DNA from: Pseudolabrys taiwanensis | Lineage (GTDB): Bacteria > Pseudomonadota > Alphaproteobacteria > Rhizobiales > Xanthobacteraceae | Direction: 5' to 3' | Length of the DNA: 64,000 nucleotides | NCBI RefSeq assembly: GCF_003367395.1 | Contig: NZ_CP031417.1 | Location: 4,030,001-4,094,000, forward strand | In this document: positions 7,982-17,939 of the stretch, in pieces | Layout of the letters: every line of letters begins with the position of its first letter | Position numbering within the stretch: the first letter of the stretch is position 1 | The notes under the pieces: model-generated | The model's database searches: none | What the model was told of the DNA's origin: nothing | What the model saw: only the letters and a program-made list of their open reading frames with translations | Made by a program: the position numbers and the translations under genes

Positions 7982-9106
7982 CTAAATCGAATCCACCGCC
8001 CAGGTCACCATTTCACCGGCGACCTTTGTGAAAGCTTCGTTGAGTGCAGCCACTGCATCCGGCGCTTGGATGCTCTTGGCCGGCACGGTGGCGTTGAACA
8101 CGCGCGCGGCAGCGACGTCGCCCTTGTCGCTGACGAGCCGCGCCGTCACTTCGACGACCGCCTGTGGCGTGGGCTCGGTTGCGATGTAAAAGCTGCGGAT
8201 GGTCGTTTCCAATCGGAAAGCAGGGTTCAGCGAGTCGATCGGCCGGCTCACCATATTGAGCTGTCGCGCGTTCTCGAAGCTTTGCACCAAACGGGCTTCG
8301 ACAAGCTTCGGCAAATTGTCGGCCCACTGCGCATTGGTGATGTTGCCGTAGGTGCCGTCGCCAGCGCGGGTCAGGATCTTTTGCGAGTCGAACAAGAGGA
8401 GCACGTTCGGATCCGGCACGACGAGTTGTTGCGCGATCTTCTTTTCGCCCGCGGGAAAATTGTTGGCCGCCGTGAGGTCGTAGACCGATGGTCCTTTGGT
8501 TGGCGCGCCGGTGCCGGTCAGTTTCTCGAGGCCGCCGATAAGGCCCTCCACGCGCGGCGCATTGCGGCCGAGCATGTCGGCGAAGGTGGCAATGCCGGTG
8601 ATGGCCGTGTTCAGCGGCGTGGCGTTTTGATTCATGATGTCGTCGATATGACGCAACGTGTCCTGCGCCGACTCGCTCAAGGTGCGTCCGGCGCCCGCGC
8701 CAGCGACGATCTCCGGCGGTCGACCGTTCTGCGGCATTAGACGCGGCGCTTCGCGCGAGCCGCCCTTGAGTGACACCGCGGCGGCGCCCGTAAGGCCAAG
8801 ATAGGCGATATCGACCTGCGTATCGGCCCGCACCGGCACCGCCGGATCGAGAGAGATCGTAGCGGTCACACGCTTCGGATCGCCGGCATCGAGCGCGATG
8901 CGGGAAACAGCGCCGGCGCGGATACCGTTGAACAAGACCGAGGCGCCTTCGGTGAGGCCCGACACCGGCTGCTCAAAGCGGACGGTGTAGATCGCGCGTT
9001 CGCCGAGTCCGCCGACGTTCTTGATCCAATAGACGAACGCGAATGAGGCGAACAGACAGGCGAGGGTGAAGAGGCCGATGAGTGTGTAGCGGGCGGTGTT
9101 CTCCAT
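7982..9106 (-). CDS. MCE-domain (MlaD-like) protein fused to an ABC-transport auxiliary (PqiC-like) domain
   Basis: 374 aa. Residues about 8-28 form a membrane anchor, and about 40-115 an MCE/MlaD domain (TVRFEQPVSGLTEGASVLFNGIRAG) as in periplasmic lipid-transfer proteins. A helical stretch follows. From about 180 to the end the sequence matches the ABC-transport auxiliary lipoprotein family (YDLTAANNFPA, DSQKILTR, QWADNLPKLVEARLVQSFEN). In most relatives known to me these are two genes, the second with its own lipobox; here there is one reading frame and no lipobox between them. No MlaE permease or MlaF ATPase gene is next to it. The likely role is lipid movement between the two membranes. 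Confidence 0.85.
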   Translation of the reverse strand: MENTARYTLIGLFTLACLFASFAFVYWIKNVGGLGERAIYTVRFEQPVSGLTEGASVLFNGIRAGAVSRIALDAGDPKRVTATISLDPAVPVRADTQVDIAYLGLTGAAAVSLKGGSREAPRLMPQNGRPPEIVAGAGAGRTLSESAQDTLRHIDDIMNQNATPLNTAITGIATFADMLGRNAPRVEGLIGGLEKLTGTGAPTKGPSVYDLTAANNFPAGEKKIAQQLVVPDPNVLLLFDSQKILTRAGDGTYGNITNAQWADNLPKLVEARLVQSFENARQLNMVSRPIDSLNPAFRLETTIRSFYIATEPTPQAVVEVTARLVSDKGDVAAARVFNATVPAKSIQAPDAVAALNEAFTKVAGEMVTWAVDSI

Positions 9107-9137
9107 GAACGCATTCCCGGGCCGCGTTGCGATGCCT

Positions 9138-9668
9138 TCAGTTTCGGCTCAGCGTGATGGACGCTTTGATGGTCTGCCCGCCGCCTTGCGAATCGATGTT
9201 GACGCTCTGGCGCCGGGTACGCGTCAGCATCACCAAGGTGGCGGCGAAGCCGGAGCTTTCGATATGAAGCTGCAAGCGCTCCCCGCGCGCATTGCCGACG
9301 GCGGTGCCGCCAACATTGCGGCTGCGCTCGGTCCACCGGCCGCTGATCTGGTTGTTGTCGTCGGCGGAGAATTCGCCGACGAGGTCGAAATTATAGCTGT
9401 CGCTGGCGCAGCGCAGCTGCAAATCGATCTGATGCTCGCTCGATCCGCGTTGCCGATACGTCGCGTTGCAACGAATGCGCTCGGCTTGACCGCCGCTTGG
9501 GCGCAAGGTGCCGGTGCCGGACCAGGCGCCGGCAAAGTCGGCGAAAGGTCCCGAGGCAGCCCAACCGGACGGCGCGGGGAATGAGATCGCGGTGATGAGG
9601 GTCAGCAGCAGGCCGCCGGTCAGCAGGGTCCGGGAAAGCCGCGGTCCGCGAGTCGACAAACGTGGCAA
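9138..9668 (-). CDS. Secreted protein of unknown function
   Basis: About 176 aa. An Arg-rich N-terminus and a hydrophobic core (LSRTLLTGGLLLTLITAIS) form a plausible signal peptide, followed by FADFAGAWSGTGTLR. The mature part contains repeated beta-strand-like segments. There is no ATG: a TTG at 9666-9668 is preferred because GGGAG precedes it by 6 bases, while a GTG at 9684-9686 is the alternative. The pattern FAG-WSG-G--- is frequent in small periplasmic proteins of Rhizobiales. It lies 31 bp upstream of the MCE fusion gene on the same strand, so the two may be cotranscribed. Confidence 0.75.
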   Translation of the reverse strand: MPRLSTRGPRLSRTLLTGGLLLTLITAISFPAPSGWAASGPFADFAGAWSGTGTLRPSGGQAERIRCNATYRQRGSSEHQIDLQLRCASDSYNFDLVGEFSADDNNQISGRWTERSRNVGGTAVGNARGERLQLHIESSGFAATLVMLTRTRRQSVNIDSQGGGQTIKASITLSRN

Positions 9669-9879
9669 GGGATGCTCCCAATTCACTTCATCGGACGCTG
9701 CGCACCGAACCACGAGCAACGCTGTTCGGTTCCGCGGCAGCGGCCGTCTGCGAGACTGGCACCACTTTGTGACACTATAGCACTTCCGGTCGTCGGAAGC
9801 TGCGGTATCGGCGCAAGTCGCCGCATCGGGACGCGATGCTATGATCAACACGTGGTTGATGCCCTTGGGGAGGTCCTCC

Positions 9880-10686
9880 GTGCCCGTGCTTAAGCCGTTT
9901 GCGGCCCTCGTTACCGTCTTCTTCGCGGTCGCCACAGCGGCATCGTCCGCTGCCACGCAAAGCGACCTCGCCCGTGCCTATCGCACGATTGCCAGCAAGA
10001 CGTTCGTCGATCTCACGCACAGTTTCGGACCGGATACGCCGGTCTGGTCAGGCTTCGGCCAGGCGAAGATGTCGCCTGCCGCAGACCCCAAGACCAAGAA
10101 GCCGTACACGATCAAAGAAGACGGCTTTCGCAGCACATTTTATGAAATGGTCGGGCAATACGGCACGCATGTCGATCCACCGGCGCATTTCGCCGAAGGC
10201 GGCATCACCATGGACGCGATCCCGCTCAAGCAGATGATCCTGCCGTTGATCGTGCTCGACAATACGCCGTATCAGGCGAAGGACCCGAACCACGCTTTCT
10301 CGGTCGACGATCTCAAGGCCTGGGAGAAGAAGCATGGCCGCGTGCCGAAGGGCGCGTTCGTCGCGTTGCGCACCGACATGGCCAAGGACTTCGATGCGAA
10401 TCCGGAGCGCTTCAAGCGCCAGCCGTTCCCGGCCTGGGCCTTCGAGACCATCAAGTTTCTCTATGAGCAGCGCGGCATCGTCGCCAATGGCCACGAGTCG
10501 CTCGACACCGACACCACCGAGAAAATGCTGTCGGAGACCTATCTGCTCGAGAAGGGGCATTATCAGATCGAGGTGATGGCCAATCTCGACAAGGTGCCGC
10601 CGAAGGGCGCGCTGATCGTGGTGACGTGGCCGAAGGTGAAGCAGGGCCTTGGTTTCCCGGCGCGCGCTTTCGCCATTTTGCCGTAG
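9880..10686 (+). CDS. Cyclase-family (kynurenine-formamidase-like) metal-dependent hydrolase, secreted
   Basis: 268 aa with a signal peptide (PVLKPFAALVTVFFAVATAASSA). The family signature is the metal-binding motif GTHVDPPAHF near residue 115, preceded by FVDLTHSFGPDTPVW; the later NGHESLDTD box is also typical. Relatives hydrolyse amide or ester substrates; the substrate here is unknown. The start chosen is GTG at 9880, because GGGGAGG lies just upstream and the signal peptide begins there; the ATG at 9841 would add 13 residues. A secreted carboxylesterase follows on the same strand after 105 bp. Confidence 0.85.
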   Translation: MPVLKPFAALVTVFFAVATAASSAATQSDLARAYRTIASKTFVDLTHSFGPDTPVWSGFGQAKMSPAADPKTKKPYTIKEDGFRSTFYEMVGQYGTHVDPPAHFAEGGITMDAIPLKQMILPLIVLDNTPYQAKDPNHAFSVDDLKAWEKKHGRVPKGAFVALRTDMAKDFDANPERFKRQPFPAWAFETIKFLYEQRGIVANGHESLDTDTTEKMLSETYLLEKGHYQIEVMANLDKVPPKGALIVVTWPKVKQGLGFPARAFAILP

Positions 10687-10791
10687 ACGCAAGCCGCGCC
10701 CGCGCACGCGGAACCCCTGCGCCGCTTAATCAAATCTTGCCGATTGGCGGGTGTGATGCGCACTCGCGAAGCGACACAGGGCGGGGACACG

Positions 10792-12393
10792 ATGACGACA
10801 TTCTTGCGGGCGGCTTTCACGATCGGCGTCCTCTTGCTCAGCGGCCAGGTCGTGCTCGCCCAGAAGGCCGATCCGGCGGTGGTGCGCACCGCATCCGGTC
10901 CGGTGCGCGGCGTCATTCATGACGGCCTGCGCGAGTTCAAAGGCATCCCCTATGCGCAGCCGCCGGTCGGCGCGCTGCGCTGGCAAGTGCCGCAGCCGGT
11001 GAAGCCTTGGAAAGATGTGCGCGACGCCAGCCAATTCGGCGCCGCCTGTCCGCAGGTATCGCGCTACGGCCTCACCGAGGCGAGCAACGACGAAGACTGC
11101 CTGACGCTCAACGTCACCGCGCCCTATGACGGCAAGTCGGCTCGCAAGAAGCCGGTGTTCGTGTGGATCCATGGCGGCGCCTTCGTCGGCGGCTCCAGCG
11201 CGCTCTATCCGCTCGGCAATCTTGCCACCGCCGGCGACCTCGTCGTGGTGTCGATGAACTACCGGCTCGGTGTGTTCGGCTTCATGGCGCATCCGGGATT
11301 CGGCAAGGCTTACAACGGCGGCTATGGCTTGAAGGATCAGCGTCTCGCGCTGACCTGGGTGAAGAAGAATATCGCAGCGTTCGGCGGCGACCCCGACAAT
11401 ATCACCATTGCCGGCGAGTCGGCCGGCGGCGCCGGCGTGTGCATGCATCTCATCGCGCCGGCCGAAACGCAGGGGCTCTACAAGCGCGCGATCATGCAGA
11501 GCGCGGGGTGTGCCTCACCGCTGCATACGGTTGCGGACGCGGCAAAGATCGGCACGAAAGTCGCCGAAGCCGTCGGCTGCAGCGATGCCAAGACAGCGGT
11601 CGCCTGCATGCGCGCAAAGCCGGTGGCCGAGCTGACGGCCGCGGCGAGCAAAGTCGGCGGCAGCGATCTCTTGGCCTTCGCGCCGGCGGTCGGGACCAAG
11701 ACCGTGCCGCTGCAGGCGGCGGAAGCTTTCCGCACCGGCAAATTCGTGCGCGTGCCGGTGATGAACGGCGGTACGCGCGAAGAGTTGCGTCTCTACGTCG
11801 CCTACGACGTGCAGGCCGGCGACAAGATCACCGCCGACAATTACGCCGACAAGCTGAAGACGATTTACGGCGCCAACACCGACACCGTGCTGGCGAAGTA
11901 TCCGGCGTCGAATTACTCGTCGGCGCCGACCGCGCTCGGCAGCGTGATGTCGGATTTCAATCCGTCGGTCGGCCTGAACAACTGCATCTATCTCGAGCAG
12001 GGCAAGCTGATGCGCAAGCGCGTGCCGGTGTATGAGCTGGTCTTCGCCGACCGCGATGCGCCGCCGGTGACGACCGATCCGGGCTTTGAGATGGGCGCGG
12101 TACACTCGTCGGAACTGCCGTATTTCTTCCCGCACTTCGACAACACCAGCAAGGTGGCGGGCCCGGACCTGAAGCCGGGATCGCTCGCCCTGGCCAAGCA
12201 GATGACGGCCTATTGGACGAGCTTCGCGCGCGACGGCAAGCCGGTGGCCAAGGATTCGCCGGCCTGGCGGCTGTTCAAGGCCGACGGCGATGTGATGCGC
12301 TTCGATCCAGGCAAGGTCGGTCCGTTCGACGCCAGCGTCGAGAGCAACTGCGCCTTCTGGAAAAAGCTCTATCCGTCGATACTGACGCAATAG
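10792..12393 (+). CDS. Type-B carboxylesterase/lipase family protein, secreted
   Basis: 533 aa alpha/beta-hydrolase of the carboxylesterase type-B family. A signal peptide ends near VVLAQ. Family boxes are [10 protein letters not shown], the EDCLTLNV box, the oxyanion-hole HGGAF, and the nucleophile elbow GESAGG carrying the catalytic Ser. The HSSELPYFF segment carries the likely catalytic His. The ATG at 10792 follows GGCGGGGACAC; an upstream TTG frame was not used. The substrate cannot be told from sequence. It follows the cyclase-family hydrolase on the same strand and both are exported. Confidence 0.9.
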   Translation: MTTFLRAAFTIGVLLLSGQVVLAQKADPAVVRTASGPVRGVIHDGLREFKGIPYAQPPVGALRWQVPQPVKPWKDVRDASQFGAACPQVSRYGLTEASNDEDCLTLNVTAPYDGKSARKKPVFVWIHGGAFVGGSSALYPLGNLATAGDLVVVSMNYRLGVFGFMAHPGFGKAYNGGYGLKDQRLALTWVKKNIAAFGGDPDNITIAGESAGGAGVCMHLIAPAETQGLYKRAIMQSAGCASPLHTVADAAKIGTKVAEAVGCSDAKTAVACMRAKPVAELTAAASKVGGSDLLAFAPAVGTKTVPLQAAEAFRTGKFVRVPVMNGGTREELRLYVAYDVQAGDKITADNYADKLKTIYGANTDTVLAKYPASNYSSAPTALGSVMSDFNPSVGLNNCIYLEQGKLMRKRVPVYELVFADRDAPPVTTDPGFEMGAVHSSELPYFFPHFDNTSKVAGPDLKPGSLALAKQMTAYWTSFARDGKPVAKDSPAWRLFKADGDVMRFDPGKVGPFDASVESNCAFWKKLYPSILTQ

Positions 12394-12528
12394 GCCCCCA
12401 GAATCGGCCAGCTACCAGTCGAGGTACGAGGATGCGCGAGCATCCGTTCCGTGCCGAACCTGGTTGAACCTCCGCCCCGCCTGATGCGACACAGTGCGGG
12501 CCCGCCGACGCGGGCGCGGGGGATTCGC

Positions 12529-14034
12529 ATGACGTCGTCGATCCAAGTCTCGCCAATCCAAGTCTCGCCAGTCGCGGTCACCATCGTTGCGGTGCTGAGC
12601 GTCATCGCATTGCTGCTCTGGCTGCTCCACGTCTCCATGCTCGACAGCCTCACCGGCAGCGATGCCGCCGGCAACGGCATGGCGCAGGGCTTCGCGGCCA
12701 TCGCGATCATTCTGCTGTGGGGCCTTCTGGCGCTCATCGCGCTCATTGCTTTCGTCAAGGGCGATATGCCCGGCTGGGCCGCAGTGGCCGCGGCCGTGCT
12801 GATCCCCGTCTCGGGGCTCGTCACCTTCGGCGTTCTCGGGCTCATGACCGAACCTCAGCTCGCGCCCTATCGCTGGCCCTTGGTCATCCCGGCGGCGATG
12901 CCGCCTCTCGTCATTGCCTTTTGTCTGTGGGCCTTGTTGCCGGGCACGCATACTTATGTTCCCGCGCCGCTGGCCGGCGGTGCCGCCTGGGGCCTGGTGC
13001 TGCTGTTGTGCGTCGCATACCTGCCGATGCAGCGGGCGCGCGACGCCGCCCATGCGCGCGAAGCGGCGGATTTGGCGAAGTACGAAGCGGCGCTCAATGC
13101 CGTGCCAGCCGGCGCGCCGCTGTGGGCGCTGACGCCGTTTCTCGACACGCGCAATTACGTCAAGCTCGACGAAGTCCTGGCGCGCATTCGCGCTTTGCCG
13201 GACCGGCAAGCCGAAGCGGAGACGATGCTCGCGCGCGGCGACTTTCCGCTCGCTTATCTCGGCCGTTTCGATCTCGATGCAACGCCATCGCTTTGTGAAA
13301 AGGCGCGCGCCCAACTGCGCGGTCGCGCCGCGGCTCTGACATTGGCGGCGCCGGAGACGAAGCCGTTCAGCGATATCGCAATGGAAGTCGACGGCGCGGT
13401 CGCGGCCTTGCGCTGGCTCATCGATTACGATTGCGCGGCGATGCCGGAAGCCGAGGCCTGGGAGACGATGGCCAAGGGTTATCGCGATCCACGCTATGCG
13501 ATCTACGAACTGCGCGACCTCAAGGACGCGAAGCGGCTCGGCCGCGCGCTCTATGAAGATCCGGAAAAGTTCTCGCAGCTGACGCCACGCGCGCATCTGA
13601 AGGCCTGGCTGAAGTTTGCCGACGACCAGAGCACCCGCACGCCGGCGATCGCCGGCGCTGCCAAGCTCGATCATCGCACCGCCGATGCCATCGAGATTCT
13701 CGCGACCGACGAGTTCGTCGCGCGCGTGCTGACGGAGAATATTGGCCGGCTCGATCTCGATCCGACGCCGGCGCTCTGCCGCGCCGGGCTTGACAACTTG
13801 CGTAAGCAATTTGCCGCCGTCTACCGGCCGAAGCCGGACGACCCCCGTCCGTACGACCAGCTTATTGGACAGCTCGGCCGCGGCGACCAGTTCAACGCGT
13901 TGATCTGGTTTGCGTCGCGCGGCTGCGATGCCGGGGATGCCCTGAGTGAGGCGGCGATGCTTATCAAAGCGTATCAGCTTTCGCCGGATGGCGGGCTGAT
14001 GCTCGGCCGGATCGAGATGCTGCGGAAGAAATAA
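12529..14034 (+). CDS. Membrane protein of unknown function with a duplicated Cys-containing domain
   Basis: 501 aa, not recognised. Residues about 15-170 hold at least four hydrophobic helices. The soluble remainder is built of two related halves. The first contains GRFDLDATPSLCEKA and, later, YDCAA; the second contains GRLDLDPTPALCRAG and, later, RGCDA. Each half also has an upstream segment with an LTP word. This suggests a tandem duplication with a conserved Cys pair per unit, placed outside the membrane. The start is the ATG of MTSS at 12529; family B repeat DNA follows the stop codon. Confidence 0.8.
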   Translation: MTSSIQVSPIQVSPVAVTIVAVLSVIALLLWLLHVSMLDSLTGSDAAGNGMAQGFAAIAIILLWGLLALIALIAFVKGDMPGWAAVAAAVLIPVSGLVTFGVLGLMTEPQLAPYRWPLVIPAAMPPLVIAFCLWALLPGTHTYVPAPLAGGAAWGLVLLLCVAYLPMQRARDAAHAREAADLAKYEAALNAVPAGAPLWALTPFLDTRNYVKLDEVLARIRALPDRQAEAETMLARGDFPLAYLGRFDLDATPSLCEKARAQLRGRAAALTLAAPETKPFSDIAMEVDGAVAALRWLIDYDCAAMPEAEAWETMAKGYRDPRYAIYELRDLKDAKRLGRALYEDPEKFSQLTPRAHLKAWLKFADDQSTRTPAIAGAAKLDHRTADAIEILATDEFVARVLTENIGRLDLDPTPALCRAGLDNLRKQFAAVYRPKPDDPRPYDQLIGQLGRGDQFNALIWFASRGCDAGDALSEAAMLIKAYQLSPDGGLMLGRIEMLRKK

Positions 14035-14060
14035 TTTGCCAAGATTAGCCGCGCGCACGG

Positions 14061-14202
14061 CTTTCCCTCTCCCCTTGCGGGAGAGGGTGGCGAGCAGCGT
14101 TAGCTGCGAGCCGGGTGAGGGGTCGGCGCTTCATCTGAAACTCCGACCCCTCACCCGCCCTCGCGACGCTCGGGCACCCTCTCCCGCACGGGGAGAGGGG
14201 AA
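14061..14202. repeat. Intergenic palindromic repeat, family B
   Basis: Outer arms CCCTCTCCCCTTGCGGGAGAGGG and CACCCTCTCCCGCACGGGGAGAGGGG enclose a central inverted pair CCGGGTGAGGGGTCGG/CCGACCCCTCACCCG. The same plan as the copies at 417 and 56153. Confidence 0.8.
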
Positions 14203-14286
14203 GAGCGCAAGCGGCATGCTTTGCCCGCGAACCACGCGTCTCGCCGCACGTTTCAATGTGAATACAAACGGCGCTAGAGTACCCTT

Positions 14287-16329
14287 ATGTCAGCACCGCA
14301 AAACACCGCGCACGAAAACCGCCTGGCGCAGGCGACCTCGCCCTATCTCCTGCAGCACAAGCACAATCCGGTCGATTGGTGGCAATGGGGACCGGAAGCC
14401 CTGGCGGAAGCCAAGCGCAGCAATCGGCCGATCTTGCTGTCGGTCGGTTATGCGGCCTGTCATTGGTGCCACGTCATGGCGCATGAAAGCTTCGAGGACG
14501 AAGCGACCGCGCGCGTGATGAACGAGCTGTTCGTCAACATCAAAGTCGACCGCGAGGAGCGGCCCGACATCGATCAGATCTACATGAGCGCCTTGCACAT
14601 GCTGGGCGAGCAGGGCGGCTGGCCGCTGACCATGTTTCTGACGCCCGCCGGCGAGCCGGTATGGGGCGGCACTTACTTCCCGAAGGAATCGCGCTACGGC
14701 CGCGCGGCGTTCGTCGACATTCTCCACGAGGTCTCGCGTCTGTTTCGCGACCAGCCGCAGAAGGTCGAACAGAACCGCGCGGCACTGCTCGCGCGTCTTG
14801 CGCAGAAGGCGCGGCCCGAAGGCAAGGTCGTCATCGGGATCGAAGAGCTCGACGGCGCCGCCAAGCAGATAGGGAACATGTTCGACTCGGTGCTCGGCGG
14901 CTTGCGCGGCGCGCCGAAATTTCCGCAGCCGGGTCTGCTCGAGATGCTGTGGCGCGCCGGTTTGCGTACCGGCGATGCGCGCTTCTTCGACACCGCGGAG
15001 CATTCGCTCGAACGTATGAGCGAAGGCGGCATCTACGATCATCTCGGCGGCGGCTTCTCGCGCTATTCGGTCGATGAGCGCTGGCTGGTGCCGCATTTCG
15101 AGAAGATGCTTTACGACAATGCGCAGCTTTTGGACCTGTTGGCGCTCGCCTACCAGCGCAGCCACAAGGAACTGTTCGCAACGCGCGCCCGTGAAACGGT
15201 GGGCTGGCTCAAACGCGAGATGACGACGAAGGAGGGCGCATTCTGCGCCTCGCTCGACGCGGACTCGGAAGGCGAAGAGGGCAAGTTCTACGTCTGGTCG
15301 AAGAACGAGGTCATCGAATTGCTGGGACCGGATGCCGGCGAGTTCTTCGCGCATCATTACGATGTGACCGACGACGGCAATTTCGAGGGCCACAACATTC
15401 TCAATCGGCTGCAGCCGGTGGAGCGCGGTCCGGCCGAGGAGCAACGGCTGTCGCAGCTGCGCGACATCCTGCTCGACGCGCGCGCGGCCCGCGTACGGCC
15501 GGGGCTCGACGACAAGGTGCTGGCCGATTGGAATGGTCTGATGATCGCCGCGCTGGTGAACGCGGGCATCATTCTCGAAGAGCCGGAATGGCTCGATATG
15601 GCCAAGCGTGCCTTCGCCTTCATCGCGCAATCGATGACGCGCGGTGACCGCCTTGGCCATTCGTATCGCGACGGCAAAGTGCTGTTTCCAGGTTTGGCTT
15701 CTGACTTCGCCGCGATGATCCGCGCCGCGCTCGCGCTTTATGAAGCGACCGGCGAGAAGACTTATCGCGAGCAGGCGCTGACGTGGCAGAACGCCTTCGA
15801 TGCGCACTATTCGGACAACGAGACGGGCGCTTATTACCTCACGGCGGACGATGCCACCGATCTGCTGCTGCGGCCGCATTCGACCAGCGATGACGCGACA
15901 CCCAATCCAAATGCCGTCGCGGCCGGCAATCTGCTGCGGCTGGCCGTGCTTGCCGGCGACGATGCTTTCCGTGCCCGGGCCGATCGTCTATTCGACCATA
16001 TCCTGGCGGCGTCGGCGCGCAATCTGTTCGGTCACGTGGCGCTTCTGAACGCACTCGATTTACGCCTGCGCGCGGCCGAGATCGTCTGCGTGGGGTCGGA
16101 GGCCGAGCATTTCGCGCAGCTGGCCTTGCGTCTGCCGTTCCTCGATCGCATCGTGCTGCGCGCGGCCGCGAGCACCGATCTACCGGCCGCGCATCCCGCG
16201 CAGGACAAGCTCAAGGCGCTGGCGGGCAGCGCGGCGTTCGTCTGCGTGGCCGAGACGTGCTCGCTGCCGGTTTTGGAACCGGCGAAGATCGCTGAAACGG
16301 TGGAGGCGATGCGCGAGCGCGGCGCATAG
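14287..16329 (+). CDS. Thioredoxin-domain protein of the SSP411/YyaL (DUF255) family
   Basis: 680 aa. The N-terminal thioredoxin-like domain contains the family signature [13 protein letters not shown] and the redox-type CHWCHVM motif near residues 58-64, then [11 protein letters not shown] and GGTYFP. The rest is the alpha/alpha-toroid region typical of this family ([58 protein letters not shown]). Family members are widespread but their role is unclear; redox or sugar-modifying activity has been suggested. ATG at 14287; full length. Confidence 0.92.
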   Translation: MSAPQNTAHENRLAQATSPYLLQHKHNPVDWWQWGPEALAEAKRSNRPILLSVGYAACHWCHVMAHESFEDEATARVMNELFVNIKVDREERPDIDQIYMSALHMLGEQGGWPLTMFLTPAGEPVWGGTYFPKESRYGRAAFVDILHEVSRLFRDQPQKVEQNRAALLARLAQKARPEGKVVIGIEELDGAAKQIGNMFDSVLGGLRGAPKFPQPGLLEMLWRAGLRTGDARFFDTAEHSLERMSEGGIYDHLGGGFSRYSVDERWLVPHFEKMLYDNAQLLDLLALAYQRSHKELFATRARETVGWLKREMTTKEGAFCASLDADSEGEEGKFYVWSKNEVIELLGPDAGEFFAHHYDVTDDGNFEGHNILNRLQPVERGPAEEQRLSQLRDILLDARAARVRPGLDDKVLADWNGLMIAALVNAGIILEEPEWLDMAKRAFAFIAQSMTRGDRLGHSYRDGKVLFPGLASDFAAMIRAALALYEATGEKTYREQALTWQNAFDAHYSDNETGAYYLTADDATDLLLRPHSTSDDATPNPNAVAAGNLLRLAVLAGDDAFRARADRLFDHILAASARNLFGHVALLNALDLRLRAAEIVCVGSEAEHFAQLALRLPFLDRIVLRAAASTDLPAAHPAQDKLKALAGSAAFVCVAETCSLPVLEPAKIAETVEAMRERGA

Positions 16330-16434
16330 CCGCCAAGCAAGCAAAAAAGTAAGGTCGGCGAGAGCGCCCGGTGTCACATCCGTCCGCGCTCGCTCGTCAT
16401 GAGGTCAGCACGTCACGTGCCGAAGGAGAACCTC

Positions 16435-17898
16435 ATGGGGACCGAAGGGCCCGGTTGGAGCGCGCTGCTGTCGCGCGCCCATCTCGTCTATATCGTCATT
16501 CTTGGCGGAGGCGTGATGCTGTACGCCCTCGACATCTATATCGCCGCGACCGTCTTGCCGTCGGCGGTCGAGGATATCGGCGGGCTCGATTACTATGCCT
16601 GGAGCACGACCTTGTTCGTGATCGCGGCCATTCTCGGTTCGGCGTTTTCCGGCCGCTTGCTGCAGGTTACCGGTCCGCGCGGCGCCTACAGCGTGGCGGC
16701 ACTCGTGTTTGCAGTCGGCACCGCCATCTGTGCCATGGCGCCGAGCATGCCGGTGATGCTGACGGGCCGCGTGCTGCAGGGCTTCGGCGGCGGCGCGCTG
16801 TATGCGCTGGCCTATGTCGTGATCCGTCTCGTGTTGCCGGAAGCGCTTTGGACGCGCGCCATTGGGTTGATGTCGGCCATCTGGGGCGTTGCCACGCTCA
16901 TCGGGCCGGCGGTCGGTGGGACCTTTGCCGAAATGGGCGCCTGGCGCTTCGCGTTCTGGGTCGCCATTCCCTTCAGCGCGACATTCGCCGTCCTCGCTTT
17001 CGTCGCGCTGCCGAAGCGCGATGGCGACAAGGCCGCTGACGGTGGTTTGCCGTTCGTCCAGATCGGATTGTTGATCCTGGCGGTGCTGGTGTTGTCGAGC
17101 GCGAGCGCGGCGCCAAGCCTTGTGTGGAATATCGTTGGCGCCGCGGTGTCGCTGGTGCTGGTGGCGCTTCTGGTCTTTGCCGAAAAGCGGAGTGGACGGC
17201 GGATTCTGCCAAGCAGCGCGCATGGCTTTGCGACGCCGCTTGCGGCCCTCTATGCGACGATGGCGCTGCTCATCATCGGCATGCAGCCGCAAATCTTCGT
17301 GCCGTATTTCCTGCAAGTGCTGCATGGTCAATCGCCGCTTGCGGCCGGCTATCTCGCCGCGCTGACGGCGATGGGCTGGACGCTCGGTTCGGTCTTCAAC
17401 GCCAACGCTTCCGCTGCGCGCGCGCGCCGGCTGATCGTGGCGTCGCCGCTGATGATGGTGGCGGCGCTGGGCACCCTGGCGGTTATGTTGCCGATGGTCA
17501 GCAAGGGTGGTGATTGGGCGAACCTTCTGCCGATCTGCGCGGCGCTTTTGCTCGCCGGCGTCGGCATCGGCCAAAGCTGGCCGCATCTGGTGGCGCGCGT
17601 GTTCCAGTTTGCGCCGGAGGGCGAGCGCAATCGCGCCGCGGGCGCGGTCACGACGGTGCAGCTCTTTGCGATGGCCATGGGCGCGGCGACGGCCGGATTG
17701 GCCGCCAATCTCGCCGGCCTGACGCAGGCGGACAAAATGGTCGGGGCCGCCAGCGCCGCCTTCTGGCTGCCGCTCGCCTTTGCCTTGGCACCGGCGCTCG
17801 CCTTCGTCGCGGCGCTGCGGGCGGTGGCCCAGCGGACGCGCGCCGGCCTGCCGTTCGCGCCGGAGGAAAGGGTGGATGGCCGCGCGGCCGCCGGGTAA
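16435..17898 (+). CDS. MFS transporter, drug/proton antiporter (DHA2) type
   Basis: 487 aa with about 14 predicted membrane segments. The pattern of motif A (GRLLQVTGPRGAYSVAALVF), motif C (IGLMSAIWGVATLIGPAVGGTF) and the 14-segment plan point to the DHA2 drug/H+ antiporter group. AAGGAG precedes the ATG at 16435 by 7 bases, deciding this start over an in-frame ATG 36 bases earlier. The substrate is unknown. The gene stands alone between an SSP411-type gene and xthA. Confidence 0.88.
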   Translation: MGTEGPGWSALLSRAHLVYIVILGGGVMLYALDIYIAATVLPSAVEDIGGLDYYAWSTTLFVIAAILGSAFSGRLLQVTGPRGAYSVAALVFAVGTAICAMAPSMPVMLTGRVLQGFGGGALYALAYVVIRLVLPEALWTRAIGLMSAIWGVATLIGPAVGGTFAEMGAWRFAFWVAIPFSATFAVLAFVALPKRDGDKAADGGLPFVQIGLLILAVLVLSSASAAPSLVWNIVGAAVSLVLVALLVFAEKRSGRRILPSSAHGFATPLAALYATMALLIIGMQPQIFVPYFLQVLHGQSPLAAGYLAALTAMGWTLGSVFNANASAARARRLIVASPLMMVAALGTLAVMLPMVSKGGDWANLLPICAALLLAGVGIGQSWPHLVARVFQFAPEGERNRAAGAVTTVQLFAMAMGAATAGLAANLAGLTQADKMVGAASAAFWLPLAFALAPALAFVAALRAVAQRTRAGLPFAPEERVDGRAAAG

Positions 17899-17939
17899 GA
17901 CGCATGGCAAAGCGTCCTTCGCCATCCTAAATTCGGACC

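Noticed and set aside
14290..15879. A 529-codon frame on the minus strand opposite the SSP411-type gene
   Set aside because: The plus-strand protein is a clear family member; the antisense product resembles nothing.
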